DNA from: Eumeta japonica
Taxonomy: Eukaryota > Arthropoda > Insecta > Lepidoptera > Psychidae
Length of the DNA: 64,000 bases
Direction of reading: 5' to 3'
Assembly (NCBI GenBank): GCA_005406025.1
Contig: BGZK01000187.1
Span: 310,001-374,000 of the forward strand
A model generated the notes under the pieces. That model was not told the DNA's origin. It made no database searches and saw nothing but the letters and a program-made list of their open reading frames with translations. Positions 48,409 through 61,087 of this stretch are shown piece after piece. The position numbers were made by a program, and so were the translations under genes. The stretch's first letter is position 1. Each line of letters opens with the position of its first letter.

Positions 48409-50034
48409 GTTTTAAAAGAGATTTTTAACCACCTCTTACAGTTACTAGTGTCTTTTGGGCTAGAATTAATATCAATGCCGATTGATTGAAATGCATGTCT
48501 TACATTGTTATTTAGCTTTTATGATGAAGTTTTCATAGTAATGACGAAAGAAAAATAATAAATGTATCATCTTTACTAATATTTGGGGTTTTGCATATAA
48601 ATAATTCAACTTACAGAATAGTAAAATTTAGAAAACTTTGACATAACACCAGCAACCCTTTAAATCGCCTTAAAAACTATTGTAATATTAAACAGGTACG
48701 TTTCATGTAACCAACTTAATTTACGTAGATCGATACTAATACAATATTTTGATTCTTTAAACCGATAACCTACAACTAAGTTGTAGCGGCATCCCGAGTA
48801 CATTAGCAGGGAGTTGGGATCGTCCTACACTGCATCTGGATGCAACACAACGCAGTCAAATGAATAGCGAACCGGCCGAGTACATTCTTACTGATCTATT
48901 ATTTATTATTTTAATATTTTAAATTAAATAATTTAATTTATTAAATTATTTCAATAATAATTTGCATTATTAATTAAACAAGGAACCTAATTGTATTTCT
49001 TTGTGACTAATAACAATTGATCGGTATGCCAATGTTATAAATACTATAATACTATGGACATTTAGTCTGAAATAAATGTCTATTACTATAAGTATACTTT
49101 TCAAATTCAAGTCCATGGCATTTCGTTGCAAATTAAATAATAGAACTTTTCTTTTAGAATTGAATTATTTACGGCTATCAAACTTTCCAAATTTCTTTGA
49201 ATTGTCAGTTTCGTAGAATAACAATGACGTCTTTGTCGCATCTTTTTACGTGTTTTAATGTTTTATACGCCTTCTTCTTCTGAGATGCTTTAGCACTATT
49301 TCTTTCTGATTATACCCGCAATTTTAGGTCTGTGAATCTGTATTATTACTCCGCGCCGGTATTTACAATACGTGTTGCATCATAATTCAGTATTATATTC
49401 AACGCAAGCGCATCTTATGGCCTTCTATCCGGTTTCATGTACATACGTGTAAGCAACAAACTACACGAAATTACGCATTCCTGTTTTACCTTTTTTTTTT
49501 TTTATTAAAACGTAGCCTTAATGTAAACGTAGGTGGCCCCAATCATCGCCCGGGCCCCGCGTCGAGGGAGCTCGAGTCCTGGTGCAGGTCCGGAGCCCCT
49601 CGGGCTACAAAAGGGGGATTTGTTTTCAGAGTCCTCGGCGCGAGCTATGTGCAGGTGTTGTTTACCACTTCGCTTCATTTTTTTTCTCTGGCGCTCATAA
49701 ATTATCATGAGAACGATGACGATGATTTATTATCACGCCCTTTACGAACCACATATAGTGTAAACAATTGAGTATATATGTGACTTATTTGTGACTTCGC
49801 GGGTTTCCATTATTTGTATCGACACGTCATTACAGCGTAATGAATATTTAAGGGTTCTTGTTGTTGAATAATTAGGCCTATTTACAGGCGCAATTATTAT
49901 CGTAATTTACAAATTATTATCGTAAAATTGACAATGTGTCATGCGCTATTATACAACTGATATGAACATGTAGCACTCGTAATGCCGTTTACTATAATAA
50001 TTTAAGCATCCATCAAAATAAGTATGTCAATTCT
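46623..50034. other. noncoding stretch
   Basis: Mixed AT-rich DNA with a (TG)n tract at 48375-48405, a very AT-rich stretch at 48897-48985 and a CpG-rich patch at 49530-49680. Frames of 60-80 codons are present on both strands without recognisable motifs. Confidence 0.55.
48375..48405. repeat. (TG)n microsatellite
   Basis: 31 bases of uninterrupted TG. Confidence 0.97.
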
Positions 50035-50506
50035 TTTGACGTGACAACGTCTTAAATTAGGTTGCGGCTGGGAGTCACTTATGAAAAAGTGTAACGCTCG
50101 GTAACGTTACGATGAGTCACCGAACGAGAGAGGCCCGCCGAATGCCTTGCGTCTCTCTCCCACTCAACTATGATCGGTCTGCCGCGCGCGCAGCACTAGA
50201 GAATTAGTGCATAGCTTGCAAATGTATTGCAAGTTATTGTATGTATATTTGTATATAAATACGTATGTATGTGTAAAGGTAAAAATAAAATTTTGTTAAT
50301 ATGAAATTCAGTGCGAGATTCTTTGTATAAATTAATGTTTTAAATATAATTCTTTGTATAAATAAATGTTTTAAATTGTTACTATTATTTCATCCTTCTT
50401 CCTACTATACGAATGAATATTCACATTAAAATGATTTTACCATTCAAAGTCGTTGTCACGTAAAACTTTCGCCCGTATACCGACTTTACAGGCAACCAAT
50501 TTTTTT
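50035..50506 (+). repeat. dispersed repeat A, copy 2
   Basis: Same family and orientation as 5751-6216, with the same ends (GACGTGACAACG and GCAACCAAT plus T-run) and nearly complete identity between. Flanking sequences differ, so these are independent insertions and not a duplication of the locus. Confidence 0.85.
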
Positions 50507-53500
50507 ATTCAAAAAAGTGAGTATTTTAGGAACAAAATGCACTTTTTGGTGATTGAGTAATAATGGAAATTTTATTTGTGCTGTACAAATATTAGTATTG
50601 TTTTATTGTTTTTATTGTAAAACTCCTCAAAATAAATACTGAACATACAACCTAAAACAAAATGTCAACACACACTATGATAACTTTGTTATTTTTCAAG
50701 TTTGTTATTTTTTGTTGTTTCGTAAATGACATTAATATGTATTAAGATAACGAGATCTGTATTTGAAGATATGAAATGCTGTCATCAAACTTGTATAAAG
50801 GGAAAAACGCATCAGTATTAAAATATTTAAAGAACATAATATTTATGACATATTAATTCGGCCGTTCACAGCAGCTCGCAGCGGCTACGCCGTCTCGTAC
50901 GGCCGCCGGTTTGAGATAACTCGGCTTCATTAGCAAACGACGGCAAGGCGTTTAGCACGTGTCTCGTCGCCGCAGCACGCTAATTGCCCCGCATAAACTT
51001 ATATGGGGTTATGCGTCCGCAGTTATCTGCATTTCGATGCGCCGGCGACGGTGCAGTATTTGAACGAACGCGCATCCATTGCGGCGATAATGAAATGTGG
51101 CGGCAATTTTACCCGGTGCATTCCGGTCGCATATCATTAATTGCGGCAAATGAAAGACGATATCTCGCCATTCGATATTTCATATCCGATATTTTGGAAA
51201 TTTTAAATTTTAAATAATTTAGAATGTACGTCGATTTCGAAGTGAGACTTTCATGGAGTCATATAGTGACAGGTTTTTCGGTATACGGCGGTTTTACATG
51301 AAAAAATTGAATAAAAGTCGTGACACTGAATGTGTAACGCGAACGGGACGCAATCATACGATTACGTTGTTACAAAAACGAGCTATTGTTCGCTAGTTCG
51401 CGGAACGGCTCGCCGCGGCCCACATCACATCTTTCGCGCGGTGACTAATCCTGTAATCTTCGTCGTAATATAATCTTTAATTGAAGAGTAACGCTGCTGC
51501 AGGACGTGTACCGTGTCACTGCGGTGTCGGTTCTCGGTAATGGCACGAAATAACTATACCCTGTTATTTCGCCTATTTATTTTGTGGAGTTGGGTGTCCA
51601 CCACTCCGAAGCAATGGGTCGTGGTATGACTTTAATGATTTAGAATCGTTTATAGAAAGGATATTCTTGTAACTATTTTATGTGTACCTAACAATGGACA
51701 GAAAAAGAAATCTTATATTCATATTGTCGTCATATTCGTTTATTCGTACGTTCGCAAGATGCTACAGCGCTATAATTTCACTTTTTTTTTTCATTTTTTC
51801 TGATGATGTACTTCATGCAGGTTTTATATCGACCGCCATACAATTGTGTTATAGTATCGCCACAAATTTGAGGGTAACTTTGCATGCATATTTTATTATT
51901 TTCGCGAATTTCATCCGTGGATTGTCGTTTCTATGATGGGTCTTTAGAAATGAATTGAAGCTTCTTAACTTACTCTTTCGTTGTGATTTATTAGCTTCTG
52001 CAGACTTTACATAATTTTATGTGATATTTTTTTTTACTATTTGTAATACTATCACAACAGCACACTGTTTAAATGGGTCCAGTGAAAATTATTCGATAAG
52101 AAATTTTTAATAAATTCCATTAGTTATTCACAATTTTTAGTTCTTATAGTAACATTTTAACACCAGCCCATATGCGCGCATATGTCAGTACAATTAGTAT
52201 CTGTCATTCAAACATACGCTTATTTCGATATCATTGCAGATCAAGTTTTGCAAAATTTATGGACAGTCACGTGATACCCCGTTCGGTTTAACCTTTGCTC
52301 TTGTTATATTCCGCTTCCTGTCGTTCTAGATACTGAACCATCGGATACGGCAGACCGACTCCCACTTTGGCGGGTTATCGTTTCAATGGCGGCAATACTA
52401 AACTCCACAGATCGCCTTTTTCAATATTCTATAAAAAGTCTTACAATTTGGTTCGGCGTCGTGCGAAGCGCCCGCGCATGTGGACTTTTTGTTCGATCGC
52501 TAACGTTCGAAAGCTAAATGTGCTCTTTTGTAGTCTCCAGATTTATTGTTTTAGTACGTGCCAGTCGGAGGCGAGCGGGCGGGCGGCCGTCCCCGCGGCG
52601 GCGCGCGCGGCGCCGTCCATTATTCTCCGGCGGTCGCGGGGATTCCGCGAAGGACGAGGCAAAAGGAGTAAAGCGTACCGATGAGTACTCACTACTCGGG
52701 TAGTTAACAAACGTTGCGACATTCGACAAATTCATCAGGTGCGCGTGATGTATTGAAGTTTTCGAAGGGGTGCACAGCAAGTGCCTAACTGCCACTAACT
52801 GCTACTCTTCCGGAAGCGCTCGTACTATACGTTCTATACTTTTCAAACTTTTCTGTTTATGTCGGTGTTCTAACGAGCAGACGTTTACGTCGGATGCGAT
52901 TTTGAACGCGACTTTTTGTTACATGCGTGCTTATAAACAAACTTTTATATCGTGTTATCCGAGCTAGGATACCTGGGATATTCGGATTACGTTTGTGAAT
53001 GTCACTAAATTAATATTTCAGTGCAGGGAATGTTATGTATTTTTTTTGCCTCATTGTCAATATTGTCATCTTTAAAAAAAAACACCGGACATGTGCGAAT
53101 AGAACTCACACTGAGGTGTTCGTACAAACTTAATTAATATTATATAGATAATAATATTTTATCCATCAAAAGTCTCGATGATTTTTATATGTTTTATATA
53201 CTGATATTAACGAGATGCTGGCTCCAGAACTGTGATATTTATTGTTTTTTAGAACTTTCTAATTTTTAAAAAACTATTTTTTAGGAAACTAAATAATTAT
53301 AAAAAATATTCTCATTTATTGGTTTACATCACGGTTCACATTCCGACTGGAATTGTGAATTTGTAATCACAAAAAATACTTCCTTTCACACAATCACAGA
53401 TTTTTCCTGTACTTGCACTGTGAGATCTTGCTTCTTGTCAAATTGTATGATTCTAGGACAATAGCAGGTATCCTATAGATTTTGATTTACTTGCAAAATA

Positions 53501-53666
53501 TAAGGCCTAAACGTTCATATTTATTGATTACGTTAACTTAGAACTACTTAGAAGCTTAATTTTTCTTAGTATTAAATTTATAATGAACGTAACATCTTAA
53601 TTCTATCAATTTCAAATGGCGTGCAATGTTGAAATTAGAATATATTCACGGGCTTATGGAATCTAT
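50507..53666. other. noncoding stretch with CpG-rich islands
   Basis: CpG-rich at 50865-51140, 51320-51450 and 52430-52680, the last including 52561-52620 with 52 G or C in 60 bases. Three overlapping frames on both strands at 52367-52795 arise from this island. Nothing else recognised. Confidence 0.55.
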
Positions 53667-54459
53667 TTTTAGGGTTCCAAGCCAAAATGACAAAAAGGGA
53701 ACCCTTATAGTTACGTCATTTCCGTCCGTCCGTCCGTCCGTCCGTATGTCACAGACGTTTTATTGAAAAACTACAAGACGTAGTATATTGATGACATTTA
53801 TAATGTAGGTGTTTTGTGTGATCCACTATTTAGTTTGGTTCAATAATAAAAATAATATTTCTAGGAGGGCTCTCCATACATATAACAGAAGTTAATAATT
53901 ATTTTTTTCAGTTAACTTTAATGTGCAATACATACTTCAACAGTTCTTTTAAAAACACTTTCATGTTTTTAAGCAATTTTTTCGATTACTGAATAATTTC
54001 GGAAATAATCGCTCTAAAAATAGCAGAAATTTTGTCCCCCTCCTTCTATTTTCTAAACCATATGTTCAAAAAATAATGAGGTGAACGCTTAATAAATTTT
54101 GTCAACGAAAATTATTTTGAACATGGCCAGATATACAATTTTTGAGTTATTGCCAAAAAACTGCGCTTCTTGACAAAAGGACGTAAGTACCATGAATATA
54201 CGCTCTTTTGCTGATGCACTTTAGTTTATATTATTTTAGTAGTAATAGTGGACATGCCTACTTGTTTTTCTAGTTATAGGCGCTTAAAGTGCTCATAACT
54301 ATTCTGTGCGGGAAACATGTAAAAAGTGTAAATACTTTTAGTAGTTACTAGTTAAGTGTACTAACTGTATTTTTTTCATCTGCAGTGCATTTCTTTGTAA
54401 TAATGGCTTCGGAACCCTATAATGAGCATGGTCCGACATGCTCTTGGCCAGTTTTTTTT
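53667..54459 (+). mobile_element. lepidopteran 'AGGGTTCC...GGAACCCT' repeat, long copy
   Basis: Opens with AGGGTTCC (53671) followed by GGAACCCT and a (TCCG)n run near 53726-53747, and closes with CGGAACCCT (54411), 'GGTCCGACATGCTCTTGGCC' and a T-run. This end-to-end layout matches my recollection of an element seen in many moth and butterfly genomes. The middle is shared with 30620-30975. No coding frame; a non-autonomous element. Confidence 0.7.
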
Positions 54460-54564
54460 CTACTTACCATAACATATGAAATTTTGTAAATTTTGAATTG
54501 TAATTTTTGAAAATCAAATAAAATAAAATAATCTTATCTTCTCGCTTTTGACAAGAATACACCG

Positions 54565-54856
54565 TCTGGTTTCATGGCATAGTTGATGTGACCCTACTTG
54601 TTGCGCTACGGGCATGGATTCGAATTCCGCACAAGGCAATTATTTATTTGAATTAAAATTAATGTTTACGTAGAGTCTGGATGTTTCTATTTATTATATG
54701 TATATGTTTACAAAAAACAGTACATATGTGGTATATTAACTACCTGGTACCATCCATAGTACAAGCCTCGTTGCTTAGATTGGGACCAGATGACGCTGTG
54801 TGTGTATGTCCGAAGATATGAATATATGTATATACACAAATAAAAATATATATTTT
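54565..54856 (+). mobile_element. tRNA-derived SINE
   Basis: A-box-like TGGCATAGTTGA (54575-54586) and B-box GGATTCGAATTCC (54616-54628) lie at tRNA spacing. The body ends with 'AGCCTCGTTGCTTAGATTGGG' and 'GTGTGTGTATGTCCGAAGATA' (54766-54820), which resembles a common lepidopteran retroposon tail, then an A/T-rich tract. The tRNA-like head is too degraded for a functional tRNA. Confidence 0.7.
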
Positions 54857-54889
54857 TTTAATTTTAAACTCTCCTCGTTGGCGAATTAG

Positions 54890-54975
54890 ATGTTGCTAAC
54901 GATATCACATCGAACCCGGCACCTTTCAGTTCAGAGACGACGCTCGCAACTGACGAACGACCGCGGCTTCAGGCT
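54890..54975 (-). mobile_element. tRNA-derived SINE head, opposite orientation
   Basis: On the minus strand, 'TCGTCAGTTGCGAGCGTCGT' (about 54958-54939) and 'GGTGCCGGGTTCGATGTG' (54926-54909) look like the A and B regions of a lepidopteran SINE. Its A/T-rich tail would face the tail of the plus-strand SINE just before it. Confidence 0.5.
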
Positions 54976-57900
54976 TAGTTTCGTGGTCTGTTTTCATAGC
55001 AAGAATCGGATACTAACATCTTCAGTTATTTAACCACATCGTGAAATATACTTCCTTATGCCTTATTAGTGTTACAAGCAGATAATTTAAGGTGGCGTAT
55101 TATACAAAAAACAAAAGCCGGATTTATAGCCTTATAAGGGTTCGCCGAGTACCGTATGGAATCGTGGAGCACAATGCAAGACCATCAATAAATTTGTTTT
55201 ATTAGTAATCAATTTATAGTTTTTGAATAGAAAAAAAATCGTTTCTACTGCCCTTTACTCGTGCGTAACTCATAAATTTTTGAATATATAATACGAGACG
55301 AGATCGTCTCGTCCCTCTCATCTCATCACATCTCGTCACCAGTCTATCGGTGAAACCATAAGCGAATAACGCGTATGATAAATTCGCCCCCGGCCGGGCG
55401 ACAGCGGCGGTCGTTCAAAGTCGACCGTGTATTCTTCTGCTATTCGTCATCTTGCGCAAGCGCTTGACATTTCTATCGACACCCAAATTTATTTTGACGG
55501 AACCGACTGCAAATAAATCAAACATTTTGACAAACACACAGTGAGATGTTGTTACGTAACCGACGACGCCTTAATCTCAAATCTGACGTTGGCGAATGTT
55601 TATACAATTACCGCTCGGTCGTGCGCGCGTAAAAAAGGTTTCGAATGGTAAATGGTTATGTGAACGTGGTAATTATTATATTTCAATTTAATTACGGATC
55701 TAATTCATATCATTTAACGTTGATCTAAGAGCATTGTCGATCGTTGGCGGGGAATTAAGAAACTAATTTTCTTCCCCGATCATAATTAGGGGTACTTAAA
55801 ATAAACGAGAACATTATATCGACATAGATTCGAGCAAATTTATATTTTCATATCCCATTTTAAATAAAGAAATATATCGATAACTTGATTCAAAATCGTA
55901 GAATTTCAATTAATTTCTAAGGTATTGAATTTCAAAAATCTGTCCTTAGGATACGATTGGTGTTATCTTATTCACTATGTTAGGATTACCTATTTAAATA
56001 AAGTTTAATAATGAAATATATTATTTTTTAATATACAAATTATGTATCACGTATAAAAACAGTATCTATTTAAAACGTAATTAATGCGAGAAAAGTATGC
56101 CACCGTTTAATATATACCCGAGTGTAACGATTGAAACGGCGTGATACAGCGAATTAGCTGATGTCAACGAACCGTCTTCGTTACGTTTACGCCGTATGAA
56201 GACGCGTTGCGACATCGTGTGACGCGTTGTGCATGACGAGCCGTATTGAAAAACTGCATTACGCGAGCGAAAGCGGAAAACTGGCGACTTAAGTTTTTTT
56301 TTTTTTTGCGATAAACGGGTGCTGCACCGTTCTTCCATCTCTTCTTGTTTCACGTTACGTGACATTGTTTTTTTTTTTTTAATTAGAACAGTTCGATATC
56401 GCACAACCGGAAGGCTCATAGAATTATTCCGGTATACGGATCGTAAACGGTCTGTCGTTCGGTGTCGATTTATTTACGTTTTTTATTTTAGAATCGGTGA
56501 TCGTTTCACTTAAAAACGGACACTTGTATGACACAATATCTGAATTTATAATGAACCATTTAACGAGGATTCGAAAATAAAGTATTCGGTGGCCGTTTCG
56601 AACCGAGGTCTCGAATGAAAAACGAGAATAATAAATATTAATATGGATATTACGATTTTTGAAATCAAATTTTATTTCTATATTATTATTCAAAAATTTA
56701 TTTTTATCCACAAAGTATATTAGTTTAATATGAATGGAATAATTTTTTATACTTTTAGCATTTACGCACACCCAAATGTTTTATTATAATAAAATAAAGA
56801 TTCTTTATATAGATTTAAGTGAGGCTCAAGGCAATTACATGCACATGAAAAACTACCGCCTGCTTCTGAATATAATTATTTTTGAGTATAATTATAATCA
56901 ATAAACATTATTCTAGTAATACATACGGTTAATGCTTAATATAGTACATTTTATGGCCAACTGTTTACCATATATTGACTTAGTTCAGATGTTTAGAACT
57001 GTGAATATCACATTTTTTTAATGAGGGAAAATAAATGTGTATGTGCACGATATTCTTATAAATTAATTGTACCGTTTGTTTATACGGGGACGATAATTTC
57101 ATTGAATTCATCCCTAATCAAGATTTAGGCGGCTGAAAATCTCCTTTTCTGTAAATGAACGAGTGTCTCTCAAGTGATTCACAGTCTATAGCTTCACTTC
57201 GTTACGAAAGCCTTGATCTATTATGAAAATAAAACATTATAAGCACGTAACATGAAATATTGTAATTTTTCCAACAAATTATGACTTTAAGTCGAATGGA
57301 ATCATTCTGAAGAAGTAGATTGAAGGGGCGTAATATGTCTCATCAATAGTGCGATTGAAACCCACCACAATAGTGGTATTATTTAAAACTAAAAGGTCGT
57401 AGGGGCAAACCAAACTATCGCACCGTAAGTCTTATATTTGCGTTATATCTAGTCCATTTGTAGGTTGTTATTCGTTTATTCCGACGCGAAATAAAATTCT
57501 GTACCAAAACGACTGCAATGTCTAAAGTATTATATGTAACTGATACAGTCTTATGATGTTCCTAACTTCCGTGTTTTGGTTTTGACGTACTCGAGTAAAA
57601 AGATACTGCTCAAAGTCTACTCTGTAAAAATGAAACACTTGAAAGTTTCACAAACGCGGCTGGAGTTGTACAAATTCGTTTTATTCGAGCCTTTAATGTG
57701 TATTACTGGAATTCGTGTTTATTGATATTTAATTCAATGTCGTGTAATTATTGGTGAATTCGTATTTATTTACGAGAAATCTTGTAAGCTTCCCCTAGCT
57801 CTCTTTCTTGTAAGCTTGCGTACAGATGCAGAAAGATGATGTATGAAAGACGATGACGTATGTTGTCACTAAAATAATTGTAAAACAAAAATAATTTTGT

Positions 57901-59749
57901 ACGTTGAGGAGTGATTATTATTAATAAAAACCTTTTTTTTTTCATTTTCATTCAAATATTGTATACTTACTAATGGTTTTATCTTGTATAAAATAAATAG
58001 GATTTAAAGTGCTGTTGGTTGTTGATTTTTTTTTAACGGGCTTCCGTAGTCCTGCCTTAACTCCGAGCTTATAAAAATGCGTTCAGGCAGCGTAAAGGGA
58101 TTTAGTCCTTCGTAATGGCTCGATCTGGACTTAAATCCGATCAATATTTAACAGTATAATGATTTTGTGACATTAATAATGATGATTTGAGATTTATCGG
58201 GATCCTTAAGAAATATGGACGTCTCTAATTCGGATAATAACTAAGGAGATTGTGCGCCTTGGAATTTGTGAATTATCCTTTATATTTATAATACGTTGAT
58301 TATATATAACTTGTGGTTTGTTTGTAACGTGGTTTGTAACGTGTAACATGTTTAAGGTTTTTTTTATTACATGCATGTTCATGCTTCTGTACATTACGTC
58401 AAAGGTACTTATTCTCAAAAAATACAAACTAACTAACTGAATATAAAGTAAACTCGGAAATTTTTTGGAGATTCTACACTTTAAAACGATAAAATCTCTT
58501 CTATATATGACGTCTATTGCTGATTCATCTGAAACAGTACCAAATTGATTGATTTTTTGCTGAGCAATCAATTTTAAATCAAGCAATAAGTTATATAATT
58601 AATTATAAAATCCGATCAGTGTTTTAAAACGTATCCGCATGCTGAATAACTTTGGTTAAGACCTAAAAAAACATTTAGGTTACATTCCAATGTACCGATA
58701 TCAATATCCAAACGAAAATAAAAGAATGATATCATTGTTTTATAATTTCGAACGAATTACAACATAACAGAACAATACTAATAAAGATCTACATCCATTA
58801 CGATTATCAACATTCGTGACACATCATTAAGGGAATGACTTCATATATGTGCAACCTAACGGCCGGTTAACCAACGGGGACCCGGCCTGACCCTCCCAAT
58901 TAGGCTTATAGATCCGACACACGGTTACGTCGGCGCCGGAGTCGCCCGCGGCAATACTTTCTCCCATGGAGTCGTTTAAAAACGTCCCCGAGCGTGGTCG
59001 ACCGCCTTCGTTGTTAACTCGGAACGCATTGCGTAACGGCCGCGGGCCGACCCTGCTGATATTGTTCAAACTCGCCGTGTTCTGTTGGCGTCTAATGACG
59101 CGTATTCAATGTTGCCATTTAATTATTGGGAAATATATGTATAAATACAAACCCCGATGTTAACCTATTGCCAAACCCTGAATTGTGCTATCGAGGCGAG
59201 ATTTTAACGGGTCATCTCGAATTATGAATGTGTCTATCGGCTAGCGCAATTTCAAAAGGTCGATTGTGAACCGGCACGCGTGGGGTGTTACGTCTTCATG
59301 TATTGATTGTACGCCTGAAATTGTTCGAATTATGATGTAGGCATTGCGACTAAACGATCCCATAGTCACATCCATATAAAGCTTTATCAAGATATTGACG
59401 GCTTTAATTTGTCTATAATTCCGGTCTCGGTCTCAAATTTGATTTTCGTTTCATCGAGTTTTCCACTGTATTATCTAAAATTATATTCCTATTAAAATAC
59501 AATTCTAGGCGTATCAATACCGACGAGTTCTCCAGTATGTAGTCTATAACTTTGCTCTTTTGGTATCTGCTAAATCGTTTTTAAAACTACCATCATTTAC
59601 TTTCGGTTTTTTTGTGTATTTCTAATTTCGCAAGTAGAAAATAATTTTTTTTTCTTGTCATTAATCGATAACAGTATGCCTGAAGGAAATGCACCAATCT
59701 CTAGTCTCGAGTCAGAATACTTCTTATGCTACAAGATAGTGTAATTAAA
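54976..59749. other. noncoding stretch with CpG-rich islands
   Basis: CpG-rich at 55300-55640, 56110-56290 and 58850-59060. Frames of 110-126 codons on the minus strand (56081-56771, 58206-58586) are AT- or lysine-rich without motifs. A short palindrome CGAGACGA-GA-TCGTCTCG is near 55292-55309. Confidence 0.55.
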
Positions 59750-59900
59750 TACCAGCGTTGTACATTTATATATGGGTGGCGAATTAAAGTAAACTAGCTT
59801 GCAACTCATCGTAAAAAGTGACCTAGTGAGAACTTCAACGCGACACCACCGGGAACCGAACTCAGAGCGTCTCTTGTAACCGCTGGGCCCACAGCACCTA
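59750..59900 (-). mobile_element. tRNA-derived SINE remnant
   Basis: Minus-strand 'GGGCCCAGCGGTTACAAGAG' (59889-59870) and 'GAGTTCGGTTCCCGGTGG' (59863-59846) form a plausible A and B box pair. The lower edge is not defined. Confidence 0.5.
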
Positions 59901-60891
59901 CATATCAACTGTCTTCATTGCGTATTAAATTTGCGACTTTTTTTTTCCTTTTTGAAAACCGAAACTTTTTTCCACCGCTTTTACTTTGAGTTTACGAGCT
60001 TCGGGCGGCGCCGGCGGAGGGCGCGTGCGGCGGGGCGAAAGACGGTAAGGAGGCCGTTGACCGCGATCCTGCGCCGTGCCGTGATTCGGCCCAGAATGCA
60101 TCATTCCGATTCGTGGCCGGGGCCTGCGCGGTTCCCAATCGAAAATTCCACGCTTGACGTCTTCTTCGGTAACGATTTCGGCTTTCTTTTTGATTTACGG
60201 TCCCTACGCGCGCGCCCGCGCACGACGGCCGATGTAGACCTGGCGTCCATTGCTTTTTATGACGTCTTGTCGTAGGTAAGGGCTAATACAACGGGCATGA
60301 AAGGAATTTAATTTAGTGAATTGATTAAATTTTTCATTCAATCAATTCGCTACATTAAGATTCTGTACTCTTAAATTGCACTATTCGTCCATGCATCATA
60401 AGCCGGTTACAAATATTCGTGAATTTCGTTTGATTATCCTTACACAAATTTAAAATACACTTCAAGCCTTTCGTGTAATCCGAGACACCGATATTGTGAG
60501 TTAATAAGTAAAAAAAGACGTCATACTTAATTCGTCTACAAATTTAAGCAAGCGGTAAAGATTTTTTCGGGAATTCAACCCCTAAAATAATGAAAAGTGG
60601 GAAATATAGTTGAGTGGAAAATTGAGAGCACTCACGTCTCTACTGTCAAAATTGATATTTAAGCTATAATTATAAGTTAAAATATACAATTTAGAGTTTT
60701 ATGACAACCAACCCTTAAAAAGATGAAACAAGAACTTAAACGTTGCACACAGAATAGATGTGCAAATCACTGAATTTAGAAACTCTGAATTCGATCGAGG
60801 CTTCCTTTTTATAACGAACACATATTTTCAATTTACACGAACAGAGTAACGAATAATGTAATCGATGTAATGTACGATCGGGATTGCGCAC
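59901..60891. other. noncoding stretch with CpG-rich island
   Basis: 60000-60260 is a strong CpG-rich island; a 114-codon plus-strand frame across it is arginine-rich from composition. AT-rich after 60280. Confidence 0.55.
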
Positions 60892-61005
60892 GAGATCAGA
60901 ATTTGAATCAGGAGTGAGACCGAAATAGAAATCAAAAGCGACACCAGAATCGAAGCCGAGGTCGCAATTAGAAATAAAATTAAGAACAGGATTAGAATCG
61001 CGGTT
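60892..61005 (+). repeat. degenerate hexamer-periodic purine-rich tract
   Basis: The 114 bases divide into 19 successive hexamers of which nearly all are purine-rich with T or C at the end: GAGATC, AGAATT, TGAATC, and later AGAATC, GAAGCC, GAGGTC, AGGATT, AGAATC. The consensus is near AGAATC. Probably an old simple-sequence array; as protein it would give a charged dipeptide repeat, but no frame supports that. Confidence 0.75.
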
Positions 61006-61087
61006 ATGGTTTAGAGAGAAATCCTTTATATAAAATATGAATAAATTCTTTCATCTTCATGTGAACAAAGTCGCAGGCGAGAGCTAG
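61006..61087 (+). mobile_element. Helitron-like 3' end
   Basis: 'AACAAAGTCGCAGGCGAGAG' then CTAG at 61084-61087 followed by T is the closing sequence type seen at 24287. The upstream limit of the element is not visible; the hexamer tract before it may be internal. Confidence 0.45.

Noticed and set aside
52367..52795. Overlapping frames on both strands
   Set aside because: Both strands are open because the region is GC-rich; composition explains them.
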